Notes: generated by a model from the sequence alone, not told the origin. A stretch of 64,000 nt of DNA from Cytophagales bacterium (GCA_004294445.1 REAZ01000024.1:1-64000); one strand, 5' to 3'; shown: positions 28,756 to 37,997, counted from the first letter of the stretch. Program-made: numbers and translations.

Positions 28756-29124
28756 ATGGACGGTAGTAGTAGTAGTCAAAACTTTATTGACAGTATTTTA
28801 GTAAGAATTTTTATTTTGGTAGTTGTTTTTTCATCAATAGTGCTTACTGCCAAAGCAGACAACGGAAAAGGAAAATCTAAAAAGGAAACGAAATTAGCAC
28901 TAAGCATGGAGGAAGTAGTTTTTTTTGATGCCATAAGCGAAGCGGTGGAACAAAAAGCAAATAGGGCAATTTTTAATGCCTTGCATCATCAAAAAGAAAC
29001 AATAAGGGTAATTGACGCAAGCGGGAAGGTTGTTTTGGAAACTACAGAAGTGAGAGAAGTACCAGCAAATGCTGAAAAGCTAATGAATCAAGGAAAAATA
29101 GCATTTTATATTGTGAATTTATAG
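28756..29124 (+). CDS. Small secreted protein, unknown
   Basis: 122 aa. A short polar start with four consecutive AGT serine codons (MDGSSSSQ) precedes a hydrophobic signal-like helix (about 14-34, ending AKA). The rest is a charged helix (LSMEEVVFFDAISEAVEQKANRAIF) and a strand pair IRVIDASGKVVLETTEV. I do not recognise a family. A good terminator follows 26 bases after the stop, supporting expression as a single gene. Probably periplasmic. Confidence 0.65.
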   Translation: MDGSSSSQNFIDSILVRIFILVVVFSSIVLTAKADNGKGKSKKETKLALSMEEVVFFDAISEAVEQKANRAIFNALHHQKETIRVIDASGKVVLETTEVREVPANAEKLMNQGKIAFYIVNL

Positions 29125-29150
29125 GTTGATATGTTTTAATTGTTGTAGCT

Positions 29151-29189
29151 AAAAGCTACTCTCTCTGAGGGTAGCCTTTTCTTTTTTAT
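29151..29189 (+). terminator. Intrinsic terminator
   Basis: Stem GCTACTCTC/GAGGGTAGC with one G-U pair and loop TCT, extended by AAAA/TTTT and a T-rich tail. Confidence 0.88.
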
Positions 29190-29253
29190 AGGGTTTTTGT
29201 ATATTTGCTTTTCTAACGCACTCATATTTTTTATATATTTATATATTTGTTAT

Positions 29254-30381
29254 ATGACTTTTTCTTTTATTATCCCATATCGCAATCGAGAAATGGCAAG
29301 AGTGCGAAACTGCCTTCAATCTATTCAAAATCAATATTTTAAAGATTTTGAAATTGTTTTCGTGGATTACGGAAGTGATTTGCCTATCAAGATGCAAGTA
29401 GAAGAGTTGTGTGGCAACTATTCTCAAGTCAATTATTTTTATTTTGACGTACGCTATCAACTTTGGTCGCGCGCTCATGCCGTTAATCTGGGTATAAGCA
29501 ATTCAAAGGGAAAATTTTTGATAATAGTTGACATTGATTTGATTTACTCACCGCATTTTGCCACAGTAGTACACTCCCAAATTGATGAAGACCATTTTGT
29601 TCAATATCAATGCTACTACTTGCCTGAAAATGAGCATGATTACCAAAATTTAGACTTTAATAAGCCCTATCCTTATCGGGTCAGTAGCGTGGATATGGCT
29701 GCAGGCTTAATAGCTGTCCCTCGTAAAAAAATGTATGTTATTGGTGGTTTCGATGAATATTTCAAAGTGTGGGGTGTAGAAGATTTAGACTTAAAAAAAC
29801 GCTTACAAGCTATAGGCTTGAGCAGCAAAATTCTATCTATCAACCAATTAGCTAATTTTCATCAATGGCATCCTTCTGCCGCCCAAGAAGATTTAATGCC
29901 CACGCTTTGGCTGAGTGCGATGGAAAAGTATGCAAAAAATAAAAGTCTTGCCCCCCTACCCTATTTAGAAAAAAATAATGATTTCCGAAGACCAACTTTA
30001 GATTTTATAAATGGGAAAAGCATCGTTGGTAATTTTACATTCGAGTATCCAACTTTGCAGTCTTTCGTGAAGTTCGCCCAACTATTTTATTCACTCAATT
30101 CGGGAGAGTATCTAATTGTAAACCAATTATTTGAAACGATACAAGTAAGCAAGAAATCTCGCTTAGGTGGCTTGTTTTCAAAGGCAAACAATTTGCTTGA
30201 GAAAGTAGGTATTTCCTATAGAATTACAGAGTTGTTTACTTTTGAAACTGAAATAATAAGTTACATAAATATTAGAGATTTCTTATTTTATTTTATTGCC
30301 GAAAATAAAAACTATATTGCTGATTATCTGCTTGATAATACGCATTTGCAGCAGATTAAGTGCATATTATTAAAAGCCTAA
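29254..30381 (+). CDS. Family 2 glycosyltransferase
   Basis: 375 aa from the ATG at 29254 (MTFSFIIPYRNRE, the family N-terminus); an ATG-less extension upstream is not supported. GT-A fold: IIPYRNR nucleotide-binding strand, the DxD-type motif VDIDLIY near residue 103, and the acceptor-side segment IGGFDEYFKVWGVEDLDLKKRL of the galactosyltransferase-C type. The C-terminal about 130 residues are not recognisable. It probably adds a sugar to a surface polysaccharide or lipid; no other glycan genes are adjacent. Codons are more AT-rich than in flanking metabolic genes. Confidence 0.85.
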   Translation: MTFSFIIPYRNREMARVRNCLQSIQNQYFKDFEIVFVDYGSDLPIKMQVEELCGNYSQVNYFYFDVRYQLWSRAHAVNLGISNSKGKFLIIVDIDLIYSPHFATVVHSQIDEDHFVQYQCYYLPENEHDYQNLDFNKPYPYRVSSVDMAAGLIAVPRKKMYVIGGFDEYFKVWGVEDLDLKKRLQAIGLSSKILSINQLANFHQWHPSAAQEDLMPTLWLSAMEKYAKNKSLAPLPYLEKNNDFRRPTLDFINGKSIVGNFTFEYPTLQSFVKFAQLFYSLNSGEYLIVNQLFETIQVSKKSRLGGLFSKANNLLEKVGISYRITELFTFETEIISYINIRDFLFYFIAENKNYIADYLLDNTHLQQIKCILLKA

Positions 30382-30410
30382 ATTATTTTACAAAAAATTA
30401 CCCTAATCTA

Positions 30411-31157
30411 ATGAGAATTATTCGCCGTTTGCGCTCGCTTGCCACTTCTATCAAATTTACTCGCCCAAAAATGCGTCTGAACATGAGTAAGCGCTGGAGG
30501 GTTTATTTGGTGGTGTATCTTATCGAAACAATAGTGGTGATGATAGGCGTAACGGCGGGTTTTGGTTTGACCAACTGGGCGGAATCCAATAAGGAGAAAA
30601 AATTATCTGCCGAATATATGAAAAACTTGAGTTCAGATTTGGAGAATGACATAAAAAATCTGACGCTGAACGATAGCTTGACCTCCCAAAAAATTCAGGA
30701 TATGACGAACTTGCTTATTATCTTGAAAACCAATGATTTAGAGCAAGTAGATAGCATTGGAAAATTACTCAAAGCAGCATTTGAGAACGTGTTATTTTTC
30801 TATCCTTCGCAAACTACCTACGAGTCCATAAAGCAGGGCGGGCAGGTAAATATTATCAAAGATGTAAAACTAAAAAACGATTTGATTTACCTTTACGATT
30901 TTCAGTATGCCCAACTCAAAATCAATGAAAATGTAATTCTTAGTAGCATAAGGCAAGATATTGAGCCTTTTATTGTCGAAAATTTTGATTTGACGGAATA
31001 CAGAGTCATTAACAGGGATAAACTTTTTGATTATCGTTTTGCAAATCTCGTACAGCAACTTATTTACGACCTTTCCAAAAATATTGCCTATTACAAAGAA
31101 GCTCTTGCAAAATGTGAGGAAATTCGCGATAAGGTAGTCATAGATAAAAAAGAATAA
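30411..31157 (+). CDS. DUF6090-like membrane protein
   Basis: 248 aa from the ATG at 30411, 29 bases after the glycosyltransferase stop, so likely co-transcribed. A basic N-terminus precedes one membrane helix (about 39-62, VYLVVYLIETIVVMIGVTAGFGLTNW), then a largely helical domain with the SYxS/TYESIKQGGQVNIIKDVKLKNDLIYLYDF pattern seen in DUF6090. The function of this family is not known. The link with the glycosyltransferase is by position only. Confidence 0.75.
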   Translation: MRIIRRLRSLATSIKFTRPKMRLNMSKRWRVYLVVYLIETIVVMIGVTAGFGLTNWAESNKEKKLSAEYMKNLSSDLENDIKNLTLNDSLTSQKIQDMTNLLIILKTNDLEQVDSIGKLLKAAFENVLFFYPSQTTYESIKQGGQVNIIKDVKLKNDLIYLYDFQYAQLKINENVILSSIRQDIEPFIVENFDLTEYRVINRDKLFDYRFANLVQQLIYDLSKNIAYYKEALAKCEEIRDKVVIDKKE

Positions 31158-31193
31158 TGACGACTATTATCTTACGGGCAAGGCAACTTTCAA

Positions 31194-31225
31194 CCGTTGT
31201 CAAGGTCTGCCAATCTTGACAACGG
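31194..31225. repeat. REP-like palindrome
   Basis: Perfect 11-base inverted repeat CCGTTGTCAAG / CTTGACAACGG around a 10-base spacer, with weak extension of the arms outward (GGCAACTTTC / GAAATCGCC). It has no T-tail of its own and lies between the DUF6090 gene and a separate terminator. The form is that of a repetitive extragenic palindrome. No second copy is seen in this window. Confidence 0.55.
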
Positions 31226-31241
31226 TCAGAAATCGCCGAAT

Positions 31242-31290
31242 AAATAGTACAATTTTGGGAAAATCGTGCTATTTATTTTTTATTTTTTCA
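31242..31290 (+). terminator. Terminator of the glycosyltransferase-DUF6090 unit
   Basis: Arms 31242-31256 and 31260-31274 (AAATAGTACAATTTT with AAAATCGTGCTATTT, two wobble pairs), loop GGG, then a T-rich tail that covers the end of the convergent fadJ gene. Confidence 0.82.
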
Positions 31291-33466
31291 CACCATAAAA
31301 ACTTTCGCCATTGGCTGCCATCTCTCTTAGGCGTGCCGTAGGGCTGAATCTTTCGCCGTAAGTTGCTGCCAACTCATCGCAGTCCTTTACAAATTGGGCA
31401 ACGCCAACCATGTCTATATAGGACAGTGTACCACCTGTGTAGGCGGGGAATCCCCATGCCAAGATGGAGCCTACGTCTGCATCTGCTTTGCTTCGCAGTA
31501 CGCCTTCTTCTAAGCAGCGTACCGTTTCTAAGGCTTGGCGGTGCAAAAGACGTTTCTTCAAAAACTCGATGTTGGGTTGCTCACTTTTTAGCGGATATTG
31601 TTCCGATAAACCTTCCCATAGGTATTTTTTACCGCCTTCAGGGTATTCGTAAAAGCCTTTTTTGCTTACTTTTCCGCCTCTGCCGAGTGTTTCTACAAAG
31701 TGTTTTACCACCTTGCCGCCTGCAATATGCTCCATTTTTACGCCTGTGTCTATTTCAGATTGCTTCATTACTTTATAAGCCAACTCGATAGAAACGGCAT
31801 CGGCTACATCAAGCGAACCTACAGGCATTCCTGCTGCTTTTCCTGCATTTTCTATCAAAATCGGATTGATACCTTCTGCAAGCATTTCCATTCCCTCGGC
31901 GGTATAAGTACCAAAGCAACGAGAAGTGTAAAATCCTCGTGAATCATTGACGACTATAGGCGTTTTTTTGATTTTTTTGATGTAGTCTATAGTCATTGCA
32001 AGGGCATAGTCAGAGGTCTGTTTGCCCATTATGACCTCTACCAAAGGCATTTTGTCCACAGGGGAAAAGAAGTGAATCCCTATGAAGTTAGCGGGGCGAG
32101 CTGATGCTTCGGACAGTCCCGTAATGGGCAAAGTAGAAGTATTAGAGCCAAAAACGGCAGTTTCTGCTATTTGGGCTTCGGCATCTTTGGTAACTTTGGC
32201 TTTGAGTTCTCTGTTTTCAAAAACGGCTTCTATAATCAAATCGCAGCCTTTGAGGTCTTCATAATTGTCCGTAGGCTTTATTTTTGCCAAAATTCCTTCG
32301 GCTTGCTCTTGCGAATACCTGCCTTTTGCCACTTGAGATTTGAGCAAATTTCTCGAATATTCTTTGCCATACACGCCGCTTGACCGCTCGGCATTTTCTA
32401 AGGTTGTATCTTTTAAAACCACTTCCAAACCTGCTAAAGCAGATACATAAGCAATGCCCGAACCCATCATTCCTGCTCCTAAGATGCCTATTTTCTTCAA
32501 ATTGGTTTCAGGAACATTTTTTGGTCTTGCGATGCCTTTGTTGGCATCGCCGATGGCAAAAAACAAAGTGCGAATCATGTTTTTCGCTACGGGATTTATC
32601 AAGAGGGAAGTAAAATATCGAGATTCTATCACCAACGCCTTGTCTATAGGCACTTGCAAGCCTTCATAGACGGCTTTCATAATCGCTAACTGTGCGGGAT
32701 AGTTGCCGTAGGTTTTGCCCATCAGCAGTGCCGTACCTGGGAGTAATAGCTGCGCCCCTTTTGGGCTTTGGATATTGCCATTTGGCACTTTAAAATTCGT
32801 TTTCCCTACAATATTTCCCTTTTTATCTCTTTCGTCCCAAGCCTGCAAAGGACTCAGATTTGCCAAAATCCATTTTTTAGCGGCTGCAAACATTTCTTCT
32901 TTACTCGCTACCAACTCGTTAATCAAGCCTTGTTTGAGGGCATTTTCGGGGCTAAGTTCTGTACCTTCGAGCAAAAGCGGAGCCGCTATCTCCAACCCTA
33001 CCATTCGTGGCAAACGCTGTGTGCCACCTGCCCCAGGCAGCAAGCCAATTTTGGATTCGGGAAGTCCTATTTTTGTTTTCGGATTATTGACTGCAATTCT
33101 GTAGTGCGACATGAGGCAGACCTCAAAACCGCCACCCAAAGCATGACCATTGATGCACGCAACTATTGGCTTTCCACAGGTTTCAAACTTTCTGAAAAGC
33201 ATATTAAAAACTTTCGTGTTTTCGAAAGTAGTTTTCATGTCCGTATTTTCAACGGTGAGTTTTTGCAGCATTTTTAGGTCTGCACCCGCTATAAAGCTAT
33301 CTTTTTCAGAACTGATAGTGATGCCTTTTACTTCGCTATCTGCTATTGCTTTTTCCATTGCTTCCTTGAAAGCACTGATTGACTGGTCGTTAAGTACGTT
33401 CATTGGGTAGCCTTCCATGTTCCAACTTACATTGGCTATTCCCTCTTCTACTGTATATTTAATCAT
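31280..33466 (-). CDS. fadJ: Fused enoyl-CoA hydratase/3-hydroxyacyl-CoA dehydrogenase
   Basis: 728 aa from the ATG at 33466 (MIKYTVEEGIANVSW); the frame upstream belongs to the thiolase end. The crotonase half (about 1-190) shows the oxyanion-hole FIAGADLKML and GGGFEVCLM, and the catalytic Glu region LPESKIGLLPGAGGTQRLPR. The dehydrogenase half (from about 315) shows GAGMMGSGIAY, SNTSTLPI and GIHFFSPVDKMPLVEVI. It performs the two middle steps of fatty acid beta-oxidation, and pairs with the thiolase gene 22 bases upstream. The symbol fadJ or fadB is by family only. Confidence 0.93.
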   Translation of the reverse strand: MIKYTVEEGIANVSWNMEGYPMNVLNDQSISAFKEAMEKAIADSEVKGITISSEKDSFIAGADLKMLQKLTVENTDMKTTFENTKVFNMLFRKFETCGKPIVACINGHALGGGFEVCLMSHYRIAVNNPKTKIGLPESKIGLLPGAGGTQRLPRMVGLEIAAPLLLEGTELSPENALKQGLINELVASKEEMFAAAKKWILANLSPLQAWDERDKKGNIVGKTNFKVPNGNIQSPKGAQLLLPGTALLMGKTYGNYPAQLAIMKAVYEGLQVPIDKALVIESRYFTSLLINPVAKNMIRTLFFAIGDANKGIARPKNVPETNLKKIGILGAGMMGSGIAYVSALAGLEVVLKDTTLENAERSSGVYGKEYSRNLLKSQVAKGRYSQEQAEGILAKIKPTDNYEDLKGCDLIIEAVFENRELKAKVTKDAEAQIAETAVFGSNTSTLPITGLSEASARPANFIGIHFFSPVDKMPLVEVIMGKQTSDYALAMTIDYIKKIKKTPIVVNDSRGFYTSRCFGTYTAEGMEMLAEGINPILIENAGKAAGMPVGSLDVADAVSIELAYKVMKQSEIDTGVKMEHIAGGKVVKHFVETLGRGGKVSKKGFYEYPEGGKKYLWEGLSEQYPLKSEQPNIEFLKKRLLHRQALETVRCLEEGVLRSKADADVGSILAWGFPAYTGGTLSYIDMVGVAQFVKDCDELAATYGERFSPTARLREMAANGESFYGVKK

Positions 33467-33488
33467 TGTTTTTTTAGATTTTTTACCC

Positions 33489-34700
33489 TTAAATTCTCTC
33501 AATAATAGTTGCGATGCCCATGCCACCACCTATACAAAGCGTTGCAAAGCCCAATTGCTTGTCTTGGCGTTCCATTTCGTCTAAGAGTGTACCCAAAATG
33601 ATAGCCCCTGTAGCCCCAAGCGGATGCCCCAAAGCGATAGCACCGCCATTGACATTTACTTTGGATGCGTCCACGCCTATTGCTTGCATGAATAGCATTG
33701 GCACAACGGCAAATGCCTCATTTACTTCGTACAAATCGATGTCTGAAGGCTTCATGCCGTTGCGTTTGAACAGCTTTTGGGCAGCAGGAACGGGACCTGT
33801 GAGCATGATAGTAGGTTCAGAACCCACTATAGTAAAAGAGTGTATCTTTGCTCTGGGTTTCAAGCCCGATTTTTCGCCTGCTCGCTTGCTACCAATCATC
33901 ATCAGTGCCGCCCCATCTACTATCTGTGAGGAATTTCCTGCGTGATGAATATGGTTAATTTTATTGAGTTCGGGATATTTTTGTAGGGCTAAGGCATCTA
34001 AGCCACCCATTTCGCCCATCATTTGGAAGGAAGGGGCAAGTTTGGATAAGGATTCTTGAGTAGTTTCAGGTCTTACGCCCTCATCTCTGTCCAAAATGGT
34101 AAATCCTAAGAAATCTTTGACGGGAATAATAGCATTGGCAAAGCGATTTTCTTTTTGGGCAATCACTGCTCTCCTGTGCGATTCGGCAGCTAAAGCATCG
34201 GCTTCTGCCCTCGTAAAACCATATTTGGAGGCAATCAAATCGGCAGAAATACCTTGAGGAACGATTTTTAACTTCGAAATCATATCAGGGCTGGTAAACA
34301 TAGCTCCGCCGTCTGCTCCCATAGGTACGCGCGACATGGACTCTACGCCGCCCGCCAAAATCATTTCAGACTGCCCCGCCATCACGACTGCCGCCGCCAT
34401 ATTGATAGCCTCCAGACCTGAAGAACAAAAACGATTGAGCTGTACGCCTGCTGTAGCCTCGTTAAAGCCTGCATCGAGGACTGCGGTGCGGGCAATGTCT
34501 GCCCCCTGCTCGCCTATTGGGGCTACGCAGCCCGAAATGACATCTTCGACAATATTGGGGTCTAAACTTGGATTTCGCTGCTTGATAGCATTGAGAAGTG
34601 TGGTAAGTAAATGGACGGGCTGTACCTCGTGCAGCGAACCATCACTTTTGCCTCGCCCTCTGGGGGTGCGGACAAAGTCATAAATATATGCTTCTGCCAT
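33489..34700 (-). CDS. fadA: Acetyl-CoA C-acyltransferase (3-ketoacyl-CoA thiolase)
   Basis: 403 aa, usual length. The acylation Cys is Cys92 in NRFCSSGLEA; the C-terminal GGAIALGHPLGATGA contains the active His, and CIGGGMG the second Cys. The opening AYIYDFVRTPRGRGKSDGSLHEVQPVHLL is typical of the thiolase paired with FadB/FadJ. It cleaves 3-ketoacyl-CoA in beta-oxidation. First gene of a two-gene operon with the downstream fused hydratase-dehydrogenase. Confidence 0.94.
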   Translation of the reverse strand: MAEAYIYDFVRTPRGRGKSDGSLHEVQPVHLLTTLLNAIKQRNPSLDPNIVEDVISGCVAPIGEQGADIARTAVLDAGFNEATAGVQLNRFCSSGLEAINMAAAVVMAGQSEMILAGGVESMSRVPMGADGGAMFTSPDMISKLKIVPQGISADLIASKYGFTRAEADALAAESHRRAVIAQKENRFANAIIPVKDFLGFTILDRDEGVRPETTQESLSKLAPSFQMMGEMGGLDALALQKYPELNKINHIHHAGNSSQIVDGAALMMIGSKRAGEKSGLKPRAKIHSFTIVGSEPTIMLTGPVPAAQKLFKRNGMKPSDIDLYEVNEAFAVVPMLFMQAIGVDASKVNVNGGAIALGHPLGATGAIILGTLLDEMERQDKQLGFATLCIGGGMGIATIIERI

Positions 34701-34790
34701 AAAAAACTATTTTAGCGTTTTATATAATTTTGAAATAAAAAAATTACCTATTAATATGAACATACAAAGGAATAGAATGTTTTTTATACT

Positions 34791-34820
34791 TTTGACTTTA
34801 CAGTAAAAAGGCTAATTTTG
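34791..34820 (+). promoter_or_regulatory. Promoter of kdsB
   Basis: TTTG at 34791-34794, an 18-base gap, then TAATTTTG at 34813-34820 followed by CACC. This is the best match in the window to the Bacteroidota housekeeping promoter. Transcription would start near 34827, 41 bases before the ATG. Confidence 0.7.
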
Positions 34821-34867
34821 CACCCATCTTAGTTTTTATTTTTCAGCAAGCAATTTACGATAATTAT

Positions 34868-35602
34868 ATGAAAATTCTTGGAATTATACCTGCACGCTAC
34901 GCATCTTCCCGATTCCCAGCAAAAATGCTGGCAGATATCAAAGGGAAACCCATGATTCAGCACGTATATGAGCGAGCGAGCATGGCGAAGTGCATAGATA
35001 AGTTGGTGGTTGCTACTGATGACACGCGGATAGCAAAAGTAGTCCAAGCCTTTGGCGGTGAGGCTATTATTACCAAAGAAACGCATCAAAGTGGGACAGA
35101 TAGATGCTTTGAAGCACTAAGCCTCACAAATCAGCATTTTGACTATGTGATAAATATACAAGGAGATGAGCCATTTATTATTCCTGAACAAATAGCACTT
35201 TTGGCAAGCAAATTAGATGGGCAAACTGAAATAGCTACGCTGATAATTAGGGCGTTGGATAATGAAAAACTATTCAACATAGGCGAAGTAAAGGTAGTGC
35301 TTGACAAAGATGACAATGGCATTTATTTCAGTAGGCAAGTGATTCCTTTCTTGCGAAATATCCCACAAGAAGAATGGCTGAACCATCACCAATTTTATAG
35401 GCACGTAGGTATGTATGCGTATCGAGCGGATATATTGGCACAAATTACCGAACTTTTACCCTCCTCCTTAGAAAAAGCAGAAAGTTTGGAGCAACTCCGA
35501 TGGATAGAAAATGGCTTTAAAATAAAAACAGCTATCACTGAGCATGATAGCTACTGCGTGGACACGCCCGAAGATTTAGAAGCCTTGCTCAGAACACTGT
35601 AG
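34868..35602 (+). CDS. kdsB: 3-deoxy-manno-octulosonate cytidylyltransferase
   Basis: 244 aa, standard length. The N-terminal nucleotide-binding motif IIPARYASSRFPAKML, VVATDD, GTDRC, INIQGDEPF and the C-terminal DTPEDLE are all present. It makes CMP-Kdo from CTP and Kdo for lipopolysaccharide core synthesis. It stands alone, in front of a convergent TM2 gene. Confidence 0.97.
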   Translation: MKILGIIPARYASSRFPAKMLADIKGKPMIQHVYERASMAKCIDKLVVATDDTRIAKVVQAFGGEAIITKETHQSGTDRCFEALSLTNQHFDYVINIQGDEPFIIPEQIALLASKLDGQTEIATLIIRALDNEKLFNIGEVKVVLDKDDNGIYFSRQVIPFLRNIPQEEWLNHHQFYRHVGMYAYRADILAQITELLPSSLEKAESLEQLRWIENGFKIKTAITEHDSYCVDTPEDLEALLRTL

Positions 35603-35626
35603 CAAAACTTCTAAATTTGTATTTCC

Positions 35627-36547
35627 TTAGCCCATAGGCAAAATATCTGAGAAATCTATTTCGTTGGCTGCCTGTGCGAGTGCCGCTTTGAACTGCTGCT
35701 TGCCGCTTTGCTCGATTCGAAGTCTGATTTTTCGGGTATTGTCATAATAGTCCCAAACAATTACTTTCGCTGGGCTTGCTCCTGTAGATTTGTCAAAAGC
35801 GATGCCATCAAAACGGTTATCTCTGTAAAGCGTAAAATCTCCCTGCGAAATCTGGGCAGGTGGGTTTCCGTATTGGTTAATCTGAGCATCAATCGTCTGG
35901 TCTATGGAGTACAGATTCACCAAATTGCCCACGTAGCAGTTGAGGTACATTCCCTCTCTTTTAAGAGTCAGCACCATTACGTCACTACCACTTGCGAGTC
36001 TGAACTCTCTTTCCGAGCCGCCGTTTGTCCAATCGTACTGAATTTCACCTACAGCTTGCCATGTTTTGAAGTTATAATCTACCAAGTAGCTTAGTTGCAA
36101 AGACTCTACTGAGGGTCGCATGGGGTCATATTGCGGAATACCCAACTGACGAGGCTGCGGCGTATTCGGCATATAATTCCCTTTTGCAGCAGGTCGCGCT
36201 TCTGCCTTGAAGCGGTGCATTACGTAGCGAAGGCACTCATCTGCAATGGCTTTGTTTCTCTCTTGCACCAAAGAAGGCATACGAAACAAGTCCACAAGCC
36301 ACCAAATACCAAACCCTCCGAAAGTAAACCAAAAAAGAAGTTGGGTAATGAATTTGTCCAAATAGATATAATGGGCGGGAAGCAAAAAGTGAAGTACATA
36401 AGCAAGTACCACATTCTTTGCTTTGCGTCTGTATTCTATCAAGAACTCTCTTTGTGCCTCTTCGGGCAGTTCTGCTAATTGGGCAGTTACGGCAAAAGGC
36501 AAATCTTTTTCTACGTAGTATGGAATAATGGAAGTGTTATTTGACAT
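35627..36547 (-). CDS. TM2-domain protein with C-terminal unknown domain
   Basis: 306 aa. After about 35 polar residues two membrane helices form a TM2-type unit (about 45-100: KNVVLAYVLHFLLPAHYIYLDKFITQLLFWFTFGGFGIWWLVDLF). The DRF-type turn usual for TM2 is replaced by YLDKF. The C-terminal about 170 residues have a beta-rich segment (GEIQYDWTNGGSEREFRLASGSDVMVLTLKREG) without a family I know. Its role is unknown. Ends 25 bases from the convergent kdsB stop, with no obvious terminator between. Confidence 0.8.
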   Translation of the reverse strand: MSNNTSIIPYYVEKDLPFAVTAQLAELPEEAQREFLIEYRRKAKNVVLAYVLHFLLPAHYIYLDKFITQLLFWFTFGGFGIWWLVDLFRMPSLVQERNKAIADECLRYVMHRFKAEARPAAKGNYMPNTPQPRQLGIPQYDPMRPSVESLQLSYLVDYNFKTWQAVGEIQYDWTNGGSEREFRLASGSDVMVLTLKREGMYLNCYVGNLVNLYSIDQTIDAQINQYGNPPAQISQGDFTLYRDNRFDGIAFDKSTGASPAKVIVWDYYDNTRKIRLRIEQSGKQQFKAALAQAANEIDFSDILPMG

Positions 36548-36684
36548 TTTTACTTGCTATGAATTCGACGAAATAATGGATTGTAAAATCAAAACGATAC
36601 AAAATAAGTGTAAATTCTAACAAAGTTAAATTTTTCAGATGAATTAACAAATATAAATAATTAAAAAAACCAACAAAGATAATA

Positions 36685-37866
36685 TTAAATTACTTTTAGC
36701 CATTTGGCAACTACTGAAATAGTAGAGCCTTGCAGCAAAATAGAAGTTAGCACCACAAAAAAGGAGATATTGAAAAGTAAGTTTGCCTCTGGGACTTGGT
36801 AAAGCACAGGGTATAGAGCAAATACTATGGGAGTAGCCCCTCGCAACCCTACCCAAGAGATGTATAACTTTTCTTTGCTTGTTGCTTTGAAAAAAGCTAA
36901 ACTAACAAAAACGCTGATAGGTCTTGCTACAAACATAAGCACCGAAGATACTATCATGCCTATCCAAAACACTTCAGGCAAATCTTGAATAAATATCTGC
37001 AAGCCAAGCGTGAGGAATAAAATAATTTCCATGAGCCAAGAAATGCCTTCAAAGAAATTGGCAATGTAAGAGGCATTTCTTTTGTAGTTGCCGAAAACAA
37101 TGCCTGCGGTATATACTGCCAGCAAGCTATTACCACCAACAAGTTCCATGAGCGAAAAAATGAAAAGGATAATTGTGATGACCAATACGGGGGTTAAGCC
37201 AACTTTTAGCTTGAGTATTCTAAGTGCCAAAGTAGTTAGGTATCCCATTCCTACGCCCGTTAATGCTCCCACCCCCATGCTATACGCTAATTTTCCCAAA
37301 AAAGCCCAAACGGGAAACTCTCCTCCTTCTAAGATGAAAGCACTAAGGCTAATTGTGAGAAAGTATGCCATTGGGTCATTTGTGCCAGATTCTAACTCCA
37401 AAGTTGGGAAAATTTTGCCGCTAAGTTTCATACCTTTTGCCTCCAAGATAGAAAAGACTGCTGCCGCATCAGTAGAGGAAATAATAGCACCGAGCAAAAG
37501 GGAGGTAGGAAAATCGAGCGAGGTAAGCCAATAAATACTTGTTCCCGCTACCAATGCCGTAATCGCTACGCCAACTGTAGCCAAAGTAAGTCCCTGCCGC
37601 ATCACAGGTCTGATTTGCTCTATTTCTGTATTCAAACCGCCTGTAAATAAAATAATACTTAACGCAATCTGCCCAAGTCGCAGCGTAAATTCGGGATAGT
37701 CGTAATGGAAATCATATTCGCCGCCATTGCCAAAAACAAGCCCTAAGAGCAAAAAGCCCAGCAACGTAGGAACGCCCAATTTGTGTGTGAACTTACTAAG
37801 TAAAATGCTAAGAAACAGCAAAATAGAGCAAATAAGTAATATTACTTCAATAGGCAGTTTGAGCAT
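36685..37866 (-). CDS. Short CPA1-type cation:proton antiporter
   Basis: 393 aa, about twelve hydrophobic helices. The pattern VPTLLGFLLLGLVFGNGG, ISSTDAAAVFSIL and LELESGTNDPMAYFL is that of the NhaP2/CvrA-type K+/H+ antiporters; ISSTDAAAV and SGTNDP contain the ion-binding Asp/Asn positions. The chain stops right after the last helix (VAKWLKVI). Longer members of this family, 480 aa and more, continue with a TrkA-C/RCK ligand-binding domain, missing here, so regulation by that domain is not expected. Confidence 0.88.
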   Translation of the reverse strand: MLKLPIEVILLICSILLFLSILLSKFTHKLGVPTLLGFLLLGLVFGNGGEYDFHYDYPEFTLRLGQIALSIILFTGGLNTEIEQIRPVMRQGLTLATVGVAITALVAGTSIYWLTSLDFPTSLLLGAIISSTDAAAVFSILEAKGMKLSGKIFPTLELESGTNDPMAYFLTISLSAFILEGGEFPVWAFLGKLAYSMGVGALTGVGMGYLTTLALRILKLKVGLTPVLVITIILFIFSLMELVGGNSLLAVYTAGIVFGNYKRNASYIANFFEGISWLMEIILFLTLGLQIFIQDLPEVFWIGMIVSSVLMFVARPISVFVSLAFFKATSKEKLYISWVGLRGATPIVFALYPVLYQVPEANLLFNISFFVVLTSILLQGSTISVVAKWLKVI

Positions 37867-37909
37867 AATTATTCGTATTTTGCCCTAAATATAACAATTC
37901 CTTTGCATA

Positions 37910-37942
37910 AAAACAACAGTTTTGCTACTGCTGTTTTTTTAT
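37910..37942 (+). terminator. Terminator-like hairpin in a divergent promoter region
   Basis: Stem AACAACAG/CTGCTGTT (37912-37919 with 37928-37935, one G-U pair) followed by five to six T. There is no plus-strand gene upstream to end, and it lies 56 bases before the Rof gene, so it could be a leader element of that gene. Confidence 0.4.
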
Positions 37943-37997
37943 TGTATCTATTTAGAGAACTTTTTGAAGACAGAAATGTTGAACTGAAGATAAACCA

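Noticed and set aside
28334-28801. 155-aa plus-strand open frame in the AT-rich region
   Set aside because: It overlaps the start of the likely real small gene in another frame and its composition is that of AT-rich noise.
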